In this document: piece by piece, positions 13,396 to 25,933 of the stretch
Layout: every line of letters begins with the position of its first letter
Numbering within the stretch: position 1 is the first letter of the stretch
Source of the DNA: Chrysomallon squamiferum
Lineage: Eukaryota > Mollusca > Gastropoda > Neomphalida > Peltospiridae
NCBI GenBank assembly: GCA_012295275.1
Contig: CM022673.1
Location: 2,288,605 to 2,352,604, forward strand
Direction: 5' to 3'
DNA length: 64,000 bases
Position numbers and translations under genes: made by a program
The notes under the pieces: generated by a model
Told to the model about the DNA's origin: nothing
Database searches by the model: none
Seen by the model: the letters and a program-made list of their open reading frames with translations, nothing else

Positions 13396-15214
13396 TTCAG
13401 ACAAAACGACGGAGAGAGTCAGAGAGAGAGAGAGCGATAACTGATAAGGAAGAGAGAAAGAAAGAGGAAAAGAGCGACAGACAAACTGAGAAAGAAAGAG
13501 AGAGATAGTATCATTCAGAAATTATTCCATTTACATTGAAACAGAGTCTGAAAAGAATTGATTGATTGCTTGTGCCGTAAATAGACAAATAATGGCATAC
13601 TATTGAATATATTTATATCTCTTTAGGAACTATCATTAATTATTACTCTTAGCATGTAGTATTATCACATTTAAACAACAAACACGCAGATTTTGACGTG
13701 TGTTTGCTTTAAATCATCTTACGGATTTCTAGAACAATAGTAAACATACTTATACATATATATGTGTGTTTTGATGAATTTGTTTTGTGTGTATGTGTGT
13801 GGATGGCTTAGTCCCATTTGGTAGAATCCCATTTCGTAGAAAGGCTAAATGTGGTTCAGTGGTCTTATTGACATGTTTGGTTTTACCTCAGTCATTTTAA
13901 TGAACTGCTCCAGATTATTTGGAAAGCGATTATTATTGTATAAATACAGTAACATCTTGCTTAACGATACCACGCTTTAACAGTCTTTCTTCTTTACAAA
14001 TTATATAAATAGAAATTTAATTTAATAGTTAATTGCTCGAAATAAATGATACAAATGTATACAGTGCATGTTTTTAAGTCCTTTTTCTTTAATTTTTCGT
14101 TCATTCACGAGCTTCTCTCAGCTGTGTTGATCAGTTGACACGTCATATGTGCATCTGATATTCTGATTCTCTTTTGTCTTCTGCTTCGATTTAGACTTAA
14201 ACTTGTTTGTAATTTACCCTTCCAATATGTCAAAACGAATAACAGTATACCGGCAAATGCTGATGATAAAAAAAACGGAAGATAATAACTTTAGAAACAA
14301 AATACATTATCTTAAATGAAACCAAAACCCACAATGAGCGGCATATACTTATTTCTTAATGTATTTGTATAAATTGATTTGTAAATGATTTACTGTTTAT
14401 TTAATATCTGCAATCTATTAAATCATTTATGTCTAAACTGCCGTTTTATTTCTCCTTATTTCACCTCTTTTTTTTTTTTTTATGTCAGATCTCATCAGCG
14501 AGAAAGTAACCACTGCTTTTAACCTTAATTCTATGTAAATTAGTCTCCCGCTTACCTCACTTAATTATTGGAAGTTTTGGAACCAATTACATCTTTAATC
14601 TGAGGTATTATTGTACTATGGATATTGCTTATCGCATGCAAATATGACAAATATCGAAATAATCTATGTATCGAATATAGTGAATGTAAATAATAAAAAA
14701 GAAGGTATTTATCTAAAAGTATTCCCAATGATTTGGTCCTTCGTATAAACTTTTTCAGTCATAGCCAAAGTATTTGCAGGTCATAATATCTTTAGTGTAC
14801 ACACTATTAATATACTATGTCACATATATTGTATAATATGTGCACAATCTGAATATATGTCACTATGTGTGCATAATGTAAATATGATCAGTAGCAGATA
14901 TCTTGTACATGTTTAAGCTGAATACGGTTGGATTCGAAAAGTTAATGATAAATGTAAGAAATATTCTATTTACTGAATATAAGTAAATTACTCATATGTA
15001 AAATATGTTTTGTTAAAAATTATATTTGCTGAATTAGTTATTTATAATATTTTTTCTCGTATTCTCTTACAGAAGCAAGCCATTTTTCTTTTCTTTCATT
15101 CTTTTTTCGTTTTGTTTTTTAATAGATAGATGAAATTGATGTAAAATTGTTTATTATTGGTTGCTTGTTTTGTAACGGAAATGAAATGTTTATGAATTAG
15201 AAATGACCAGTTTA

Positions 15215-15251
<37 letters not shown>

Positions 15252-15352
15252 GTAACTAATTATAATAACTAATTAAAATAAGAAGAATAAGAAGAATAAC
15301 AATAATAATAACAACAATAATAATAGTAATAATATAATAATAATAATAATAA
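15215..15352. repeat. (ATA)n imperfect array
   Basis: AAT/ATA units with AGA and ACA variants, grading into GATGAT. Confidence 0.85.
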
Positions 15353-16315
15353 TGTTGATGATGATAATGAGAAGGAGGAAGATGATGAAATAATGAAAAA
15401 GTAACAAATCAACAACAAATGAGTTGTTAAATGCTTATTCTGCTTTCGGTTGATGTTACATAATCGATTTAGGAACAATGCGCTCCCCCTCTGAATGTTA
15501 GAAAGAAACCAGATGTATGCACAGGCCAAGTTCATTATATACAGAGGTAATCAGGTATTGCGGTAAACCAGGTTTTTCTACGAAATGGGAATTATACGAA
15601 CTGGGAATCTACCAAATGGGAAGACACCGTGTGGATGTGTGTGAGTATGTGTGCGTCTCTTGTTATGTAAAGGTTGTGTTGTTGTTACTGTTGCTACTGT
15701 TGCTGTTGTCAACGTGTTGGTTGTGGAGTATGAGAGTTTGGTTTTATTACTCTTACTTATTTTTAATTTGCTTTGGTTCTTGCTGTTGTTATATTTTATT
15801 TTATTTTATTTTATTTTTTTATTTTTATTCTGATTAATATAAATTATAAAGCCGTGTATTCCCACCACAAGAAAAAAGTTCACAGTTTCTAATTCATAAT
15901 CTTGTAGCAAAAAGATCATTTAGGAAAAATATTTAAAAAACATAATCAAGCATTAGGAAACTGACATTCATCAGAATGCAAGATCTTAAAAAATTAACAA
16001 TTAATTATCGATTTTTGAAATATAATTCTCTAAAAGATGAGATTAAAAAAAAGTATATAAAGCTTTTGAAATATTTTAAGTTATTAAAGTGCCAGGTTTT
16101 CTGTATGAAGGTTTATTTTTGTTATATGAAAACTGTTAAGAATAAGTTTAATGATGGCGACTCTTTGAATTTGATTTATGTTAAAGAATATTAACAAAGA
16201 TTTTTATAGATTAATAGCCTATACTAATGTTTGTTTATATATTTATTAATTAAGGTTACAAAAATTTAAGAAATTTTATCCATCGTTCATACTAGTCTAA
16301 ACACAGTATGTATAT

Positions 16316-16317
<2 letters not shown>

Positions 16318-16372
<55 letters not shown>
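16318..16372. repeat. (GT)n microsatellite
   Basis: Pure GT of about 53 bp, followed 25 bp later by a 20-bp A run. Confidence 0.95.
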
Positions 16373-16375
<3 letters not shown>

Positions 16376-17168
16376 AAATAGTGATATAAAAGTAATAAAA
16401 AAAAAAAAAAAAAAAAACTTAATTAAATAAATGTTTTATTTTCGTTAACTCTACAAATAAAATACAGAGAAATATTACAAAACAAGAACATGCACAAAAT
16501 AAAAACAATAAGAACAACAACAAATTTACCTTTATTTCCAGATCCACCGAGTCCTGTCGATCATTTTCGTACGTCTTCGTTTGTTTTAGTTTCTATCATC
16601 TACGTCCTCAAAACGACGCGCGACAATCGAAGTTACCGCGGATCTGGCTTGTAAGAAACGACGGCTGTCAGTAAGGGAATGTTCTGGCAGCACCGATCGA
16701 AGAAGCATTGTCAGAATGTTCTTGTCGCTCGAGCTGTGACGTATTTGGCGCAATCATAGGATCTACGGCAAGAGAACCGCGATCGAGGTGACACGTGAAA
16801 TCCTCGATTCTTCAGACGGCTGACTGTTTGTCAGTCGAAAACGATCTCAGATAGACGGTATTGTTTGTGACGATTTTGTTATGTAAAAAGCGTAGAAGAG
16901 AAGAAGAAAGAAAAAAAAAAGAAAATCAGAACGTCAGTTTTAGTGGGATTTAGTATCCGATGCGTTGGCTACTAGAATCCGACACTGCAGATGAAAATAT
17001 TTCATTTAGATCTTGCCTGCCTGTGTGTGTGTGTGTGTGTGTGTGGGAAAAAAAAAAAAACATTAAAAAAAAAATTATTATTCATATTTTAGATGGATAT
17101 TGGTGCATGGTATAAGTAGTTATCAATATTCCACATTGTTTTGAAGCTATTTTTGTAACACGGTACTA

Positions 17169-17417
17169 CAGGTACCGGACCAGTTATCCGGCGTCCTGAA
17201 ATTCTAAAAGACCAGAAAACCAGTAGTTTTTTCCGCATTGTTTACCTGTCGAGTCGCCACAGTTGCGCATCATCAATTTTCTTTACGTTTTTAATTTTAA
17301 AATACTTATGCCTGATTATTTACGTATTTAGATGCCTCGGTACCGGAAAACCGGAAAATACAGAAATCCAGACTGCCTCAGGCCCCAAGGAGTCCGGATA
17401 ATTGGTCCGGGTACCTG
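17169..17417. mobile_element. Pogo-like (Tc1/mariner superfamily) MITE, 249 bp
   Basis: The left end starts CAGGTACCGGACCAGTTATC. The reverse complement of the right end starts CAGGTACCCGGACCAATTAT. The inverted match extends about 30 bp, to CCGG.GTCCT and CCGGACTCCT. TA flanks both sides exactly (17,167-17,168 and 17,418-17,419), the target duplication of Tc1/mariner/pogo elements. CAG ends with a GTTATCCGG block are typical of pogo/Tigger-like elements. The interior is too short for a transposase and has no open frame, so it is a non-autonomous copy. Confidence 0.85.
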
Positions 17418-17648
17418 TATACAGCAAGATGATTTAATTTTTTATATATATATATATATATATATACTTTGGTGTACACGCTTGAAGTAAGTAAACGGCA
17501 TATGACACGTGGAAATGTCTGACCTTGTATATAATTAGATTAATGGCAAAGGTGTATTCATGGCCGGACTTTAGGCATAACCTTAAAAACTTCAGTTTAG
17601 TATATGTTGCTTCTTATATACATTATCTGACACAGTCACGATTTTTGA

Positions 17649-17703
<55 letters not shown>
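17649..17703. repeat. (TAT)n array
   Basis: Pure trinucleotide run, read as poly-Tyr in one frame. Confidence 0.9.
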
Positions 17704-17704
<1 letters not shown>

Positions 17705-18089
17705 TCGTTCGTTCGTTATATTATTATAGTCAATTAATTATAAAATCTAATTAACAGCAGTTAACATTAACGAATTTTAACCAAGTTGATGCGCAGATTT
17801 CGTATGCGTTAAAGCTTCACAAATACGATCTCTTCAGCTTCCCACAATTCAGTATTTCTTCATGTCGAAATCCGGTTCTATGAGTATTGTATAAAAATAC
17901 GCTTTCGTATTTGAAAAATAATTACAGGATGTTTGTGTGTTGTTATGAAGCTGTTCTGTTGTTTTTTTTTTTCATTCAAAAAAGAAAAGAAAAGAAGAAG
18001 GAGATTATAAATAATCTAAATTAAGTTACTCAGTTGTCTTCTTTGTCGAACTCTTCTTTTTATTCCTTATTTCAATGGATTTTTCTTTT

Positions 18090-18137
18090 AATTCTTTATT
18101 ATTCTTCTTCTTATTATTATTATTTTTATTATGATTA

Positions 18138-18169
<32 letters not shown>

Positions 18170-18225
18170 GTTGTTGTTGTTGTTGTTGTTGTTTTGTTGG
18201 GGTTTTTTTTTTTTTTTTTTTTGGT
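18090..18225. repeat. (TTA)n-(TTG)n-poly-T composite
   Basis: TTA units pass into eight TTG units and then an interrupted T run. Poly-T again at 18,420-18,442. Confidence 0.9.
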
Positions 18226-18606
18226 GTTTTTTTGTAATTTCACTCTTGTTATTGTTTTTCAAATAAAGTCTAAAAATACATTTTACTTTCGCAAATAAAT
18301 ACCAAATGGAAAAACTTGATGAAAATATTATGACGAAATGGTAGAACTATATTTACAATATTGCTATGTTCAAAGATAACAATCAAATGCAAAATATATT
18401 ATCCAGTCTTCATAAAAAATTTTTTTTTTTTTTTTTTTTTTTGTTCATTATAATTATTATTATTATTATTGTTTTTGTGGTTGCCACTGCTGTTAATGAT
18501 TCGGTATAAGAAACATGGATGCCTAGGGTTTCTTAGTCTCTAAAAAGTTCAGGTAGATAATTAGATACTTCAGTGGCAGAGCGCTGATTTAAAGTGTTCT
18601 TTGCTG

Positions 18607-18866
18607 TTGGGCGGTGCCGTTGTTAGAGTATAACTAAAAGGTCGTGGGTTCGAGGCCCCGGAGGATGCGATGCTGTCATGCAGCGGTGGCGGTTTTGAGT
18701 ATGATTAGTGCATTGTACCATTGTGGCAGCATTTGCTGTATGCTGTCTAGGCAGCTGAGGTGGGTGTTGGATAGAAAAAGCTTTTTGTCGGGGAGACTAA
18801 GCACTTTGAGCAGGCATTAGACATGAAATTATGCGTATATATAAATATCCAATAATAATAATAATA
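18607..18866 (+). mobile_element. tRNA-derived SINE (degenerate)
   Basis: The tRNA-like head has a strong B box, GTGGGTTCGAGGCCCCGG (about 18,644-18,661), and a decayed A box (GTTGTTAGAG). The anticodon-arm region is shortened, so it is not a working tRNA. A non-tRNA body of about 120 bp follows, then a 3' tail AAGCACTTTGAGCAG ... GCGTATATATAAAT, resembling the conserved tail seen in many aquatic-animal SINEs and in L2-type LINEs. It ends in (AAT)n. Family name not assigned. The upstream word AGTGGCAGAGCGCTG (18,572) might be a second A box or part of an older insertion. Confidence 0.75.
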
Positions 18867-19567
18867 TGATGATCATGAAGATGATGATAATAATCAATGG
18901 CGGCAGCAGGTTTCTTCTCTTGTTTCATGTGGAAAGAAAAGGATTAATATAAAAATAGTTTGTAGTGTGGTTAAACATTCATATATTGTTTAAAGTAAAT
19001 ATAATAATAATAATAATAGTTTAACTCTTATAATAGCTTTCACGTGATTTTTACAACCTTTTCAACGAAATGGCTTTATAATAAAATATCCATCTTCACC
19101 TTGCACGTTTATATGGTAACCTACATGGCAAAGACAGAAAAAAAAAAATAACAGTATTTTAAACCCATCCAAATGTCAAGGACATTCACGTACCATGATG
19201 CCAAATTCAGTTCCTGGTCGAAATCTTTTTTTTTTTTTCCCAAGTCTACTTTTTCTATAAATGTCTAGCCCCTAGTTATATTGCGTACTGACATCAAAAT
19301 TTGAAAAGTCCATTTGCCGTCTGCTGGTATTCAACCTTAAGGCTCGTGGCGATAAGAGATGGTTTAATTCGCGGACAGATTAATAGTCATTCCCTGGCTA
19401 ATTTGTTCTTTTTCAAGACAGTTTGTCGCACATCAAAGTCCTGTTAATTAGCGTTAATGTCTGACGGAGAGAGTTTGTTCAACGCTTCAGTATTTGAAAG
19501 ACGTCGATCGAAACTTCTGACAAATTTGATATGGATTTGGACGGACTGTTATTCTAGAAAAAATGAT

Positions 19568-20045
19568 TTGTTAATAAGAGCCGATTTATTAGCTTACAAT
19601 TAATACACATACAAGTAGGATTTTATTTATTTTATCACTTGGCCACTCTCAGTTGAATCATTCTTTCAATTTTTATTCGATTTATTTTTTCCTTCAGTCA
19701 AGATGTCAAACCTTCAGTTTCTTTCTTGTTTTTGGTTTAAAAAATAAAATAAAATAAATAAACAAAATAAAATAAAATAAATAAATAAATACAAACTATT
19801 GCATATTTTAAATATATTACTGCTGATGCAGCAAAATAAGATTTCAGCGCAATGTTATAATTTCACGATCGTCTGCTTCCAAATGCGTGCAAAGCGACCT
19901 CTGTTGCTAAATGTCAGTTGAATTTTGATTATTAAATCAGTGTTACCGATGTTGTTCTGGGACATCACCCACGTGGTGCACAGCAATGATTTACGACGGA
20001 ATTGTTTGGATTTAATGGATACTTTTAGGTCAAACCTTTAAAAGT
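19568..20045. repeat. Old repeat, copy 1 (pairs with 22,165-22,650)
   Basis: Shares collinear blocks with the second copy: TTTGTTAATA..AG.CGATTT.., TTTTTATTCGA.TTA, TTACTGCTGATGCAGCAAAA, ATTTCACGATCG, TTGCTAAAT, GATTATTAAAT, GTTACCGATGT and TTTTAGGTCAA. Differences and simple-repeat insertions between blocks show it is old. Confidence 0.75.
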
Positions 20046-20383
20046 AAATAAATAAATAAATAAATAAAATTAGGTGTTTATTTTAATACATTTTATAATA
20101 ACTTGATGTATAATATTAAATTCTGCCAGTATTAAAACTCTCAAATCTAATACAAAGTTAATGACTGGTACATTGTCTTTGCAAATGAAACCCGCATAAC
20201 TGTGTTTCATGAACTGAAAACAATGGTTCACAATTTGTTTTATCGTCAGTAAATTTCAAGAAGCAAAGCTTCTCTCTACAAAGTGTTAATTATAAATATT
20301 CACTGAGTGAAATCGCTAAAGACTCAGTAAATACGTTCTTTTCTTTGTTTCACTTTTACGATGTACCAAGACAACAGACTTAA

Positions 20384-20395
<12 letters not shown>

Positions 20396-20457
<62 letters not shown>

Positions 20458-20462
20458 AGGGA

Positions 20463-20529
<67 letters not shown>
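20396..20529. repeat. (GA)n microsatellite with GAGGGA interruptions
   Basis: Two pure GA runs separated by four GGGAGA variants at about 20,446-20,470. Confidence 0.95.
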
Positions 20530-20532
<3 letters not shown>

Positions 20533-22164
20533 AGAATTGAAAAATAAAGAAAATGTCCGACGTAATTATCAATTACAATATTCTTCTTGGAAATTGAAAC
20601 AGACAACCAACTTTTTTATGAGCGAAGATTGCACTCACGTAACACATTCCTGAACAGGAAATCTTTTTTCTTTCTTTTTTTCTTCTAATAAAATGTTGTT
20701 TTTTGGGGGGGGGTTACGATATTTTATCACAATTTAAAAAAGTCAAGGAATATGGTAGACAATAGCTGCCATATTAATATATGCCCATACACACACTCAC
20801 AGACACACACACACACACATATATGCACAGACAGAAAGAATCATCCTGTTTGTAAAAACAAAATCTGTAAGGAGCCAAAAGAAAAAGAAAAAAAGAAAAG
20901 AAACATATTAATAGATTAGACATTTTGCTAACAAGTATCACATCTACACTGTTTATTTTGTTTTGGTTTGGTTTGGTTTGGTTTTCCTCGTTAACAGTGT
21001 TTTGGTGGGGTCTGCTTAATTTTGCTCCTCAGCTGTGTATCAAATGGGATGACTAACACACGGGAGACAACCGTTTAAATAGCAGTTTCATTATGTAAAG
21101 ATGTAGCCACTGTTTTGTAATTAACGACAGCTGTAATGGTCGGAAATTCAAGGCTGTCGCTAAAGCCGGACACGGTAATTGCGTCCTTGCTGTCTGATAT
21201 GTAACAGGATCAAACACAAGTCACTCGCAGGTTTTATCTCCATTTGTAAAATGTCTGTGTGTCTGTGAGAACGATAATTAATTTTTATCCTCACAAATTA
21301 CAGATTACAGAATAGAGAAGATAATTATATAATAACAAATTAAAATTTAAAACTCAGTGTGTGTCTCTCTGTGTGTGTGTGTCAGATTATTCTAATTATT
21401 TTTACATTTCTATAGACAATAATAATTATGTATAATTTTGTATCAGAATAATCATACACATCTGTGATACATACAAACAAACAAATACGAATACACCCAA
21501 CAAATACAGTTACACCAAACTCACTCAATTACACAACCGATACATACATCATATGCATAAAATTCAAACATACATATCAATTGTAAATATGTTTAAATAA
21601 CTCTTTCGAGCGATATTTTTGTAATGTCTTCATCTTATGCAAGTTAAGCAAAAGTCAAAGTCATTTCTGCTTGTTACGTGAGCACGCTGCTTTTCAGTTA
21701 TTTCGGATTAGTAGGTAATGCAGAGGTCACACAATGATACTGTTACACAGGAAAGCACATTCAAATCATGTGATGACTGTCCTGAAGATTACTTAATAGT
21801 TCTTGTATCAGTGTGTGTCATGTTATTTCAGACTTCTATTTGGCAAACAGAAACAGTATTCTTCGATACATCACAAATCAGTTCTAAAGCCGAACTTCAC
21901 CCGACTTTTTGCATCGTCAACTGACGCGCTGAATATTATCGACATCTTTTAAAAATGTTTCCTTATACTTTCTCCATGAGGCCTTTGTTTCCCCACCCAA
22001 CAAGAAGTTGTTGCATGTATTTATATAATTAAATGTATGAAGTACACATGGACTGAGATTTCTCCTGTGTTGAGGATTATATGTGTATGTGTGTGTATGT
22101 GTGTGTACGCGCATGTGCTTCTATTAGTCTGTCGTATTTATTATTTCTAACAATTTTGTTTATT

Positions 22165-22650
22165 AATCGAGAGAAATATATTTGTTAATATGAGTCGATT
22201 TGTCAGCATACTGTTAATGTACAGATCATTAGGACTGTATTGAATTTACTATATCAGTTAAATCTTTCTCTCAATTATTTTTATTCGACTTACGTTTCGC
22301 TTGAATCAAAATGTCAGAACTTCCAGTTTCTTCTTCTTTTTCTTCTTCTTCTTCTTCTTCTCCTCCTTTTAATATAAACTATTTTACACTTTAATTACAT
22401 TACTGCTGATGCAGCAAAATAAGGAACCAGACGACGCATTCTTATGATTTCACGATCGGAAAAAAAAAAAAAAAAAAAAATTAAAAACACGTTAGCCTAA
22501 TAAAATGTGCAACGCGATCCTTTGTTGCTAAATAAAAGCTACAGTTTGATTATTAAATTAACGTTACCGATGTATCTTTGGGATGTCACACACTGAGAAT
22601 TACATGTAATGCGTGTGAACGATTTTTAGGTCAATGCCCTAGAAAATACT
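22165..22650. repeat. Old repeat, copy 2 (pairs with 19,568-20,045)
   Basis: Same block order as copy 1, with a (CTT)n run at about 22,333-22,362 and a poly-A run at 22,460-22,480 inserted. A possible third fragment, with GATGCAGCAAAATA.GATTT, lies near 12,216-12,236. Confidence 0.75.
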
Positions 22651-22757
22651 AAAAGAAAAAAGTGCAAGAAGAAGCGCTGAATAAAAAGATCTAAAGCAGA
22701 AGAGAAAAGAAAATTCGAATTGATTTCAGTATTTGTATTACTGTGTTGCGTTGTATT

Positions 22758-22993
22758 TAGTGGTAGTGGTAGTGGTAGTGGTGGTGGTGGTAGTAGTGGT
22801 AGCAGATGGCTGCAGTAATAACAGTGTTGATAGTAATGGAATTTGGATTAACGACAGAAATAGCAGTTTAAGTGGTAGTAGTAGTGGTAGTGGTGGTGGT
22901 GGTAGTAGTGGTAGCAGATGGCTGCAGTAATAACAGTGTTGATAGTAATGGAATTTGGATTAACGACAGAAATAGCAGTTTAAGTGGTAGTAG
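22758..22993. repeat. 112-bp direct duplication inside an (AGT/GGT)n region
   Basis: The segment containing CAGATGGCTGCAGTAATAAC and GGATTAACGACAGAAATAGC occurs twice, exactly 112 bp apart. I see no difference between the copies outside the flanking trinucleotide runs, so it is a recent duplication. Confidence 0.9.
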
Positions 22994-23234
22994 CAAAGAA
23001 AGTAATAGTCGCAGTAGTAGTAGTAGTAGAAGCAGCAGTAGTGGTGGATAGTGATAACAAAAGTAGTACAAGTAGTAAACTTTACATTATTATTATTAAG
23101 GGTGATATTTTTTTAAGGGTGATGATGATGATGGTAATGGTGATGATGATAACAGCGGTAGTAGCAGATGAACAACAATGGTGACATTGGCTGATGTAAT
23201 AGTAGCACGTAACTGTAGCAGTAGTAATACCAGC

Positions 23235-23271
<37 letters not shown>

Positions 23272-23310
23272 ATACCAGCAGCAGCAGTAGTAGTAGAAGT
23301 AGTTTGACTA
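22994..23310. repeat. (AGT)n/(GAT)n trinucleotide tract
   Basis: Imperfect AGT, GTA and GAT units, with the purest run at about 23,238-23,270. Translates to Val, Ser or Leu runs but is not a gene. Confidence 0.85.
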
Positions 23311-23730
23311 GTTTTTATTAAACGTGATGATGTCGATATGACAGTTGTGATTGTCGAGGTAGCAGTAGTAAATCTTCTTTGTGTACGCGTGTCTTTACGC
23401 TATATTGCAGCCGCAGTTACTTCCTCCTGAAGTTTAAAAACGTGCACGTGTATCTGACGTAGCTGTTAAATACAGACACGAAATAACTGCGTGAACTACT
23501 CCCCGGGCCTAATGTCAGCGCGAACTGTATTACGCGCGCAAGGATAATAATAGTTCTGCACTTAACGCCAACGCTTCCTTCGTGAGATGTTAAGTTCATG
23601 CTGTGTTACATGCAGATTTTAATTACATTTCTGCAAATGTTTAGGCATGCAGTTCTATTTTAGGCACATGACTGCTTATCACAAATTATTTCATTAATTA
23701 TAGATACTAAGAACCATAATTATAGCGTTG

Positions 23731-23732
23731 AT

Positions 23733-23767
<35 letters not shown>

Positions 23768-23770
23768 TTA
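23731..23770. repeat. (ATTT)n microsatellite
   Basis: About ten TTTA units. Confidence 0.9.
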
Positions 23771-24334
23771 TTTTAATTTTTTATTTGTAGACTAAACGAA
23801 CGAGCTGTTGTTTTAATGGAATAGTTGGTTTGAAAGTGGATGACTGAGTTAATTATCTCGGAGTACGACATGAACACAACGTGAAATTTTGAAAATATTT
23901 TTTTTATATATATTTCGAGAAATTGCAGTGCTACTAATATCGTAGTAGAAATTGCTTAGATAATGCAAATTGTAATCAACTAAATGTTTGTTAGTTTATC
24001 TGTTTATATCCTTGAAGATTGTAGATGCCTTCCGAAAAAAGGTTTTGAAATCGCCTTCCCTTCTTGTTACGCATTTTAAACTATATAAATGTGCCACCGT
24101 TTGTCTCATATTATCTACATCTGTGTTATGCAATGCTTCTCAAAGGGTGTGCATTTGAGACATGGTTAGGTGTGAACCACGACATTTTAGGATTTAGGTA
24201 GATATTTGTGATGATAAAAGATTGATTGTATTAAGAGCGGTAAGATATCCAGTAAGAAATAGCCAGATTTTTACCACGTTGTAAACTCGTTCGAAACGAG
24301 GTTTGGCTGAGGAACAAGCGCGGCTGCTCAAGGC

Positions 24335-24635
24335 TGCGCAGTAGTTTACCAGTGACAGTGTGAGTGATAGGGTGTGCAGGCTGTGCAGTAGTTTACCAGT
24401 GACAGTGTGAGTGATAGGGTGTGCAGGCTGTGCAGTAGTTTACCAGTGACAGTGTGAGTGATAGGGTGTGCAGGCTGTGCAGTAGTTTACCAGTGACAGT
24501 GTGAGTGATTTGCAGACTGCCAGTGACAGTGACAGTGTGAGTGATAGGCTGTGCAGTAATTTACCAGTGACAGTGTGAGTGATAGGGTGTGCAGGCTGTG
24601 CAGTAGTTTACCAGTGACAGTTTGAGTGTGCAAGC
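24335..24635. repeat. 47-bp tandem repeat, about six copies
   Basis: The unit contains GCAGTAGTTTACCAGTGACA, GTGTGAGTGATAGGG and TGTGCAGGCTGT. The first copies are nearly identical. One copy near 24,505-24,545 is rearranged, with an extra CAGTGA. Confidence 0.9.
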
Positions 24636-25834
24636 GTGATAAACAGCCATAGTTTTCTTGTGACACATATTCCTATCACTGTCACACTCACTACCCATCT
24701 GAAACTTTAATACTTTATGGAAGTTTAGCCTATTATAGTGTTACATTTGTTAAAAGCAAACGACTGATAAAAGTTTTTCCTCCCTGCACAATGCACACCA
24801 TTAAAAATATAGCCTTTGTACAGTTTTTTGACATTTTAACATCCGTTGCTTTGTATTTCATATTCCAATGTTTTTGCAGAAATTGCCAAGACACGTCAGA
24901 CTCATACTTCTCATCAGCACAAAATAGATGATGAATAAAGGTAGATACTCACACTCTAAATATATAAGTGAACATCTCTCACACAATGGCGGTATCTAAA
25001 TATATCAGTGTTAATAATATTAATAATATTTTATAACTTTTTTTTTTCAAATATTATACGTCTATTCAAAAATATCACGTACTAACTCATTCGTTATCAA
25101 ATTTCCTTATCGGAGGAATCGTATATGGTCACCACATATACCACTTAAGGATGTCAGAAGGCGTTTCAGTTTTCAGTGGAGATTTAGATTTCGAACTAAT
25201 TTCGGCGCCATTATTAGAAAAACGGACCAATGAAAATGCGACTACCAGTGAACTTGTGTTTTGAATTATACAATCACTATAACTTACCTCCCTTGAGTTT
25301 AAAAAATGACAACAGCTAAAAAACAAAAACAAAAACAAAAAGTATGATATAGATCATCTGTCCCAGTCTGCAGCGAAATCTACGGGACAGAAAAACCAAG
25401 GTGACCTTCGACATTTTCTGTGACCTTTCTTTATTTAACTAGCAGCAACGCAACAAATCATGGCGAAATATTCCGTAAACTATGTTCTGACAAGACGCAT
25501 ACCTAACCAGCAAAATTAACAAAATAAACACAGTTTTATACGGCTGTTTCCCAAATTATTCTCTCTGCCTGCCTCTTTTCAAAATAAACCACTAACAGTT
25601 TTTGTATTTATAATTTTTTTTTTTTTTTTTTTTTTCATGCTCGTTACGAGTATATTCATGGAAATGTATGGTGACAAATGTTTATGGTATTCACGTTTTT
25701 CAATATTGAGAAACAGTTTATCAACTTTATCTCTTCCTGTACGCTAACAGCATATGTAGTGGAAGATTTGGTATCTAATTTAACCTCTACATACCTATTG
25801 ATCATATAACAATTAAATAAAAACATCGCAAACT

Positions 25835-25836
<2 letters not shown>

Positions 25837-25928
<92 letters not shown>
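25837..25928. repeat. (GA)n microsatellite
   Basis: Pure GA of about 92 bp. Confidence 0.95.

Positions 25929-25933
<5 letters not shown>

Noticed and set aside
18573-18661. Functional tRNA gene
   Set aside because: Only the B box is well preserved. The A box and anticodon arm are decayed and a SINE body follows.
24287-24302. Palindrome CTCGTTCGAAACGAG
   Set aside because: Arms are only 6 bp, expected by chance in 64 kb.
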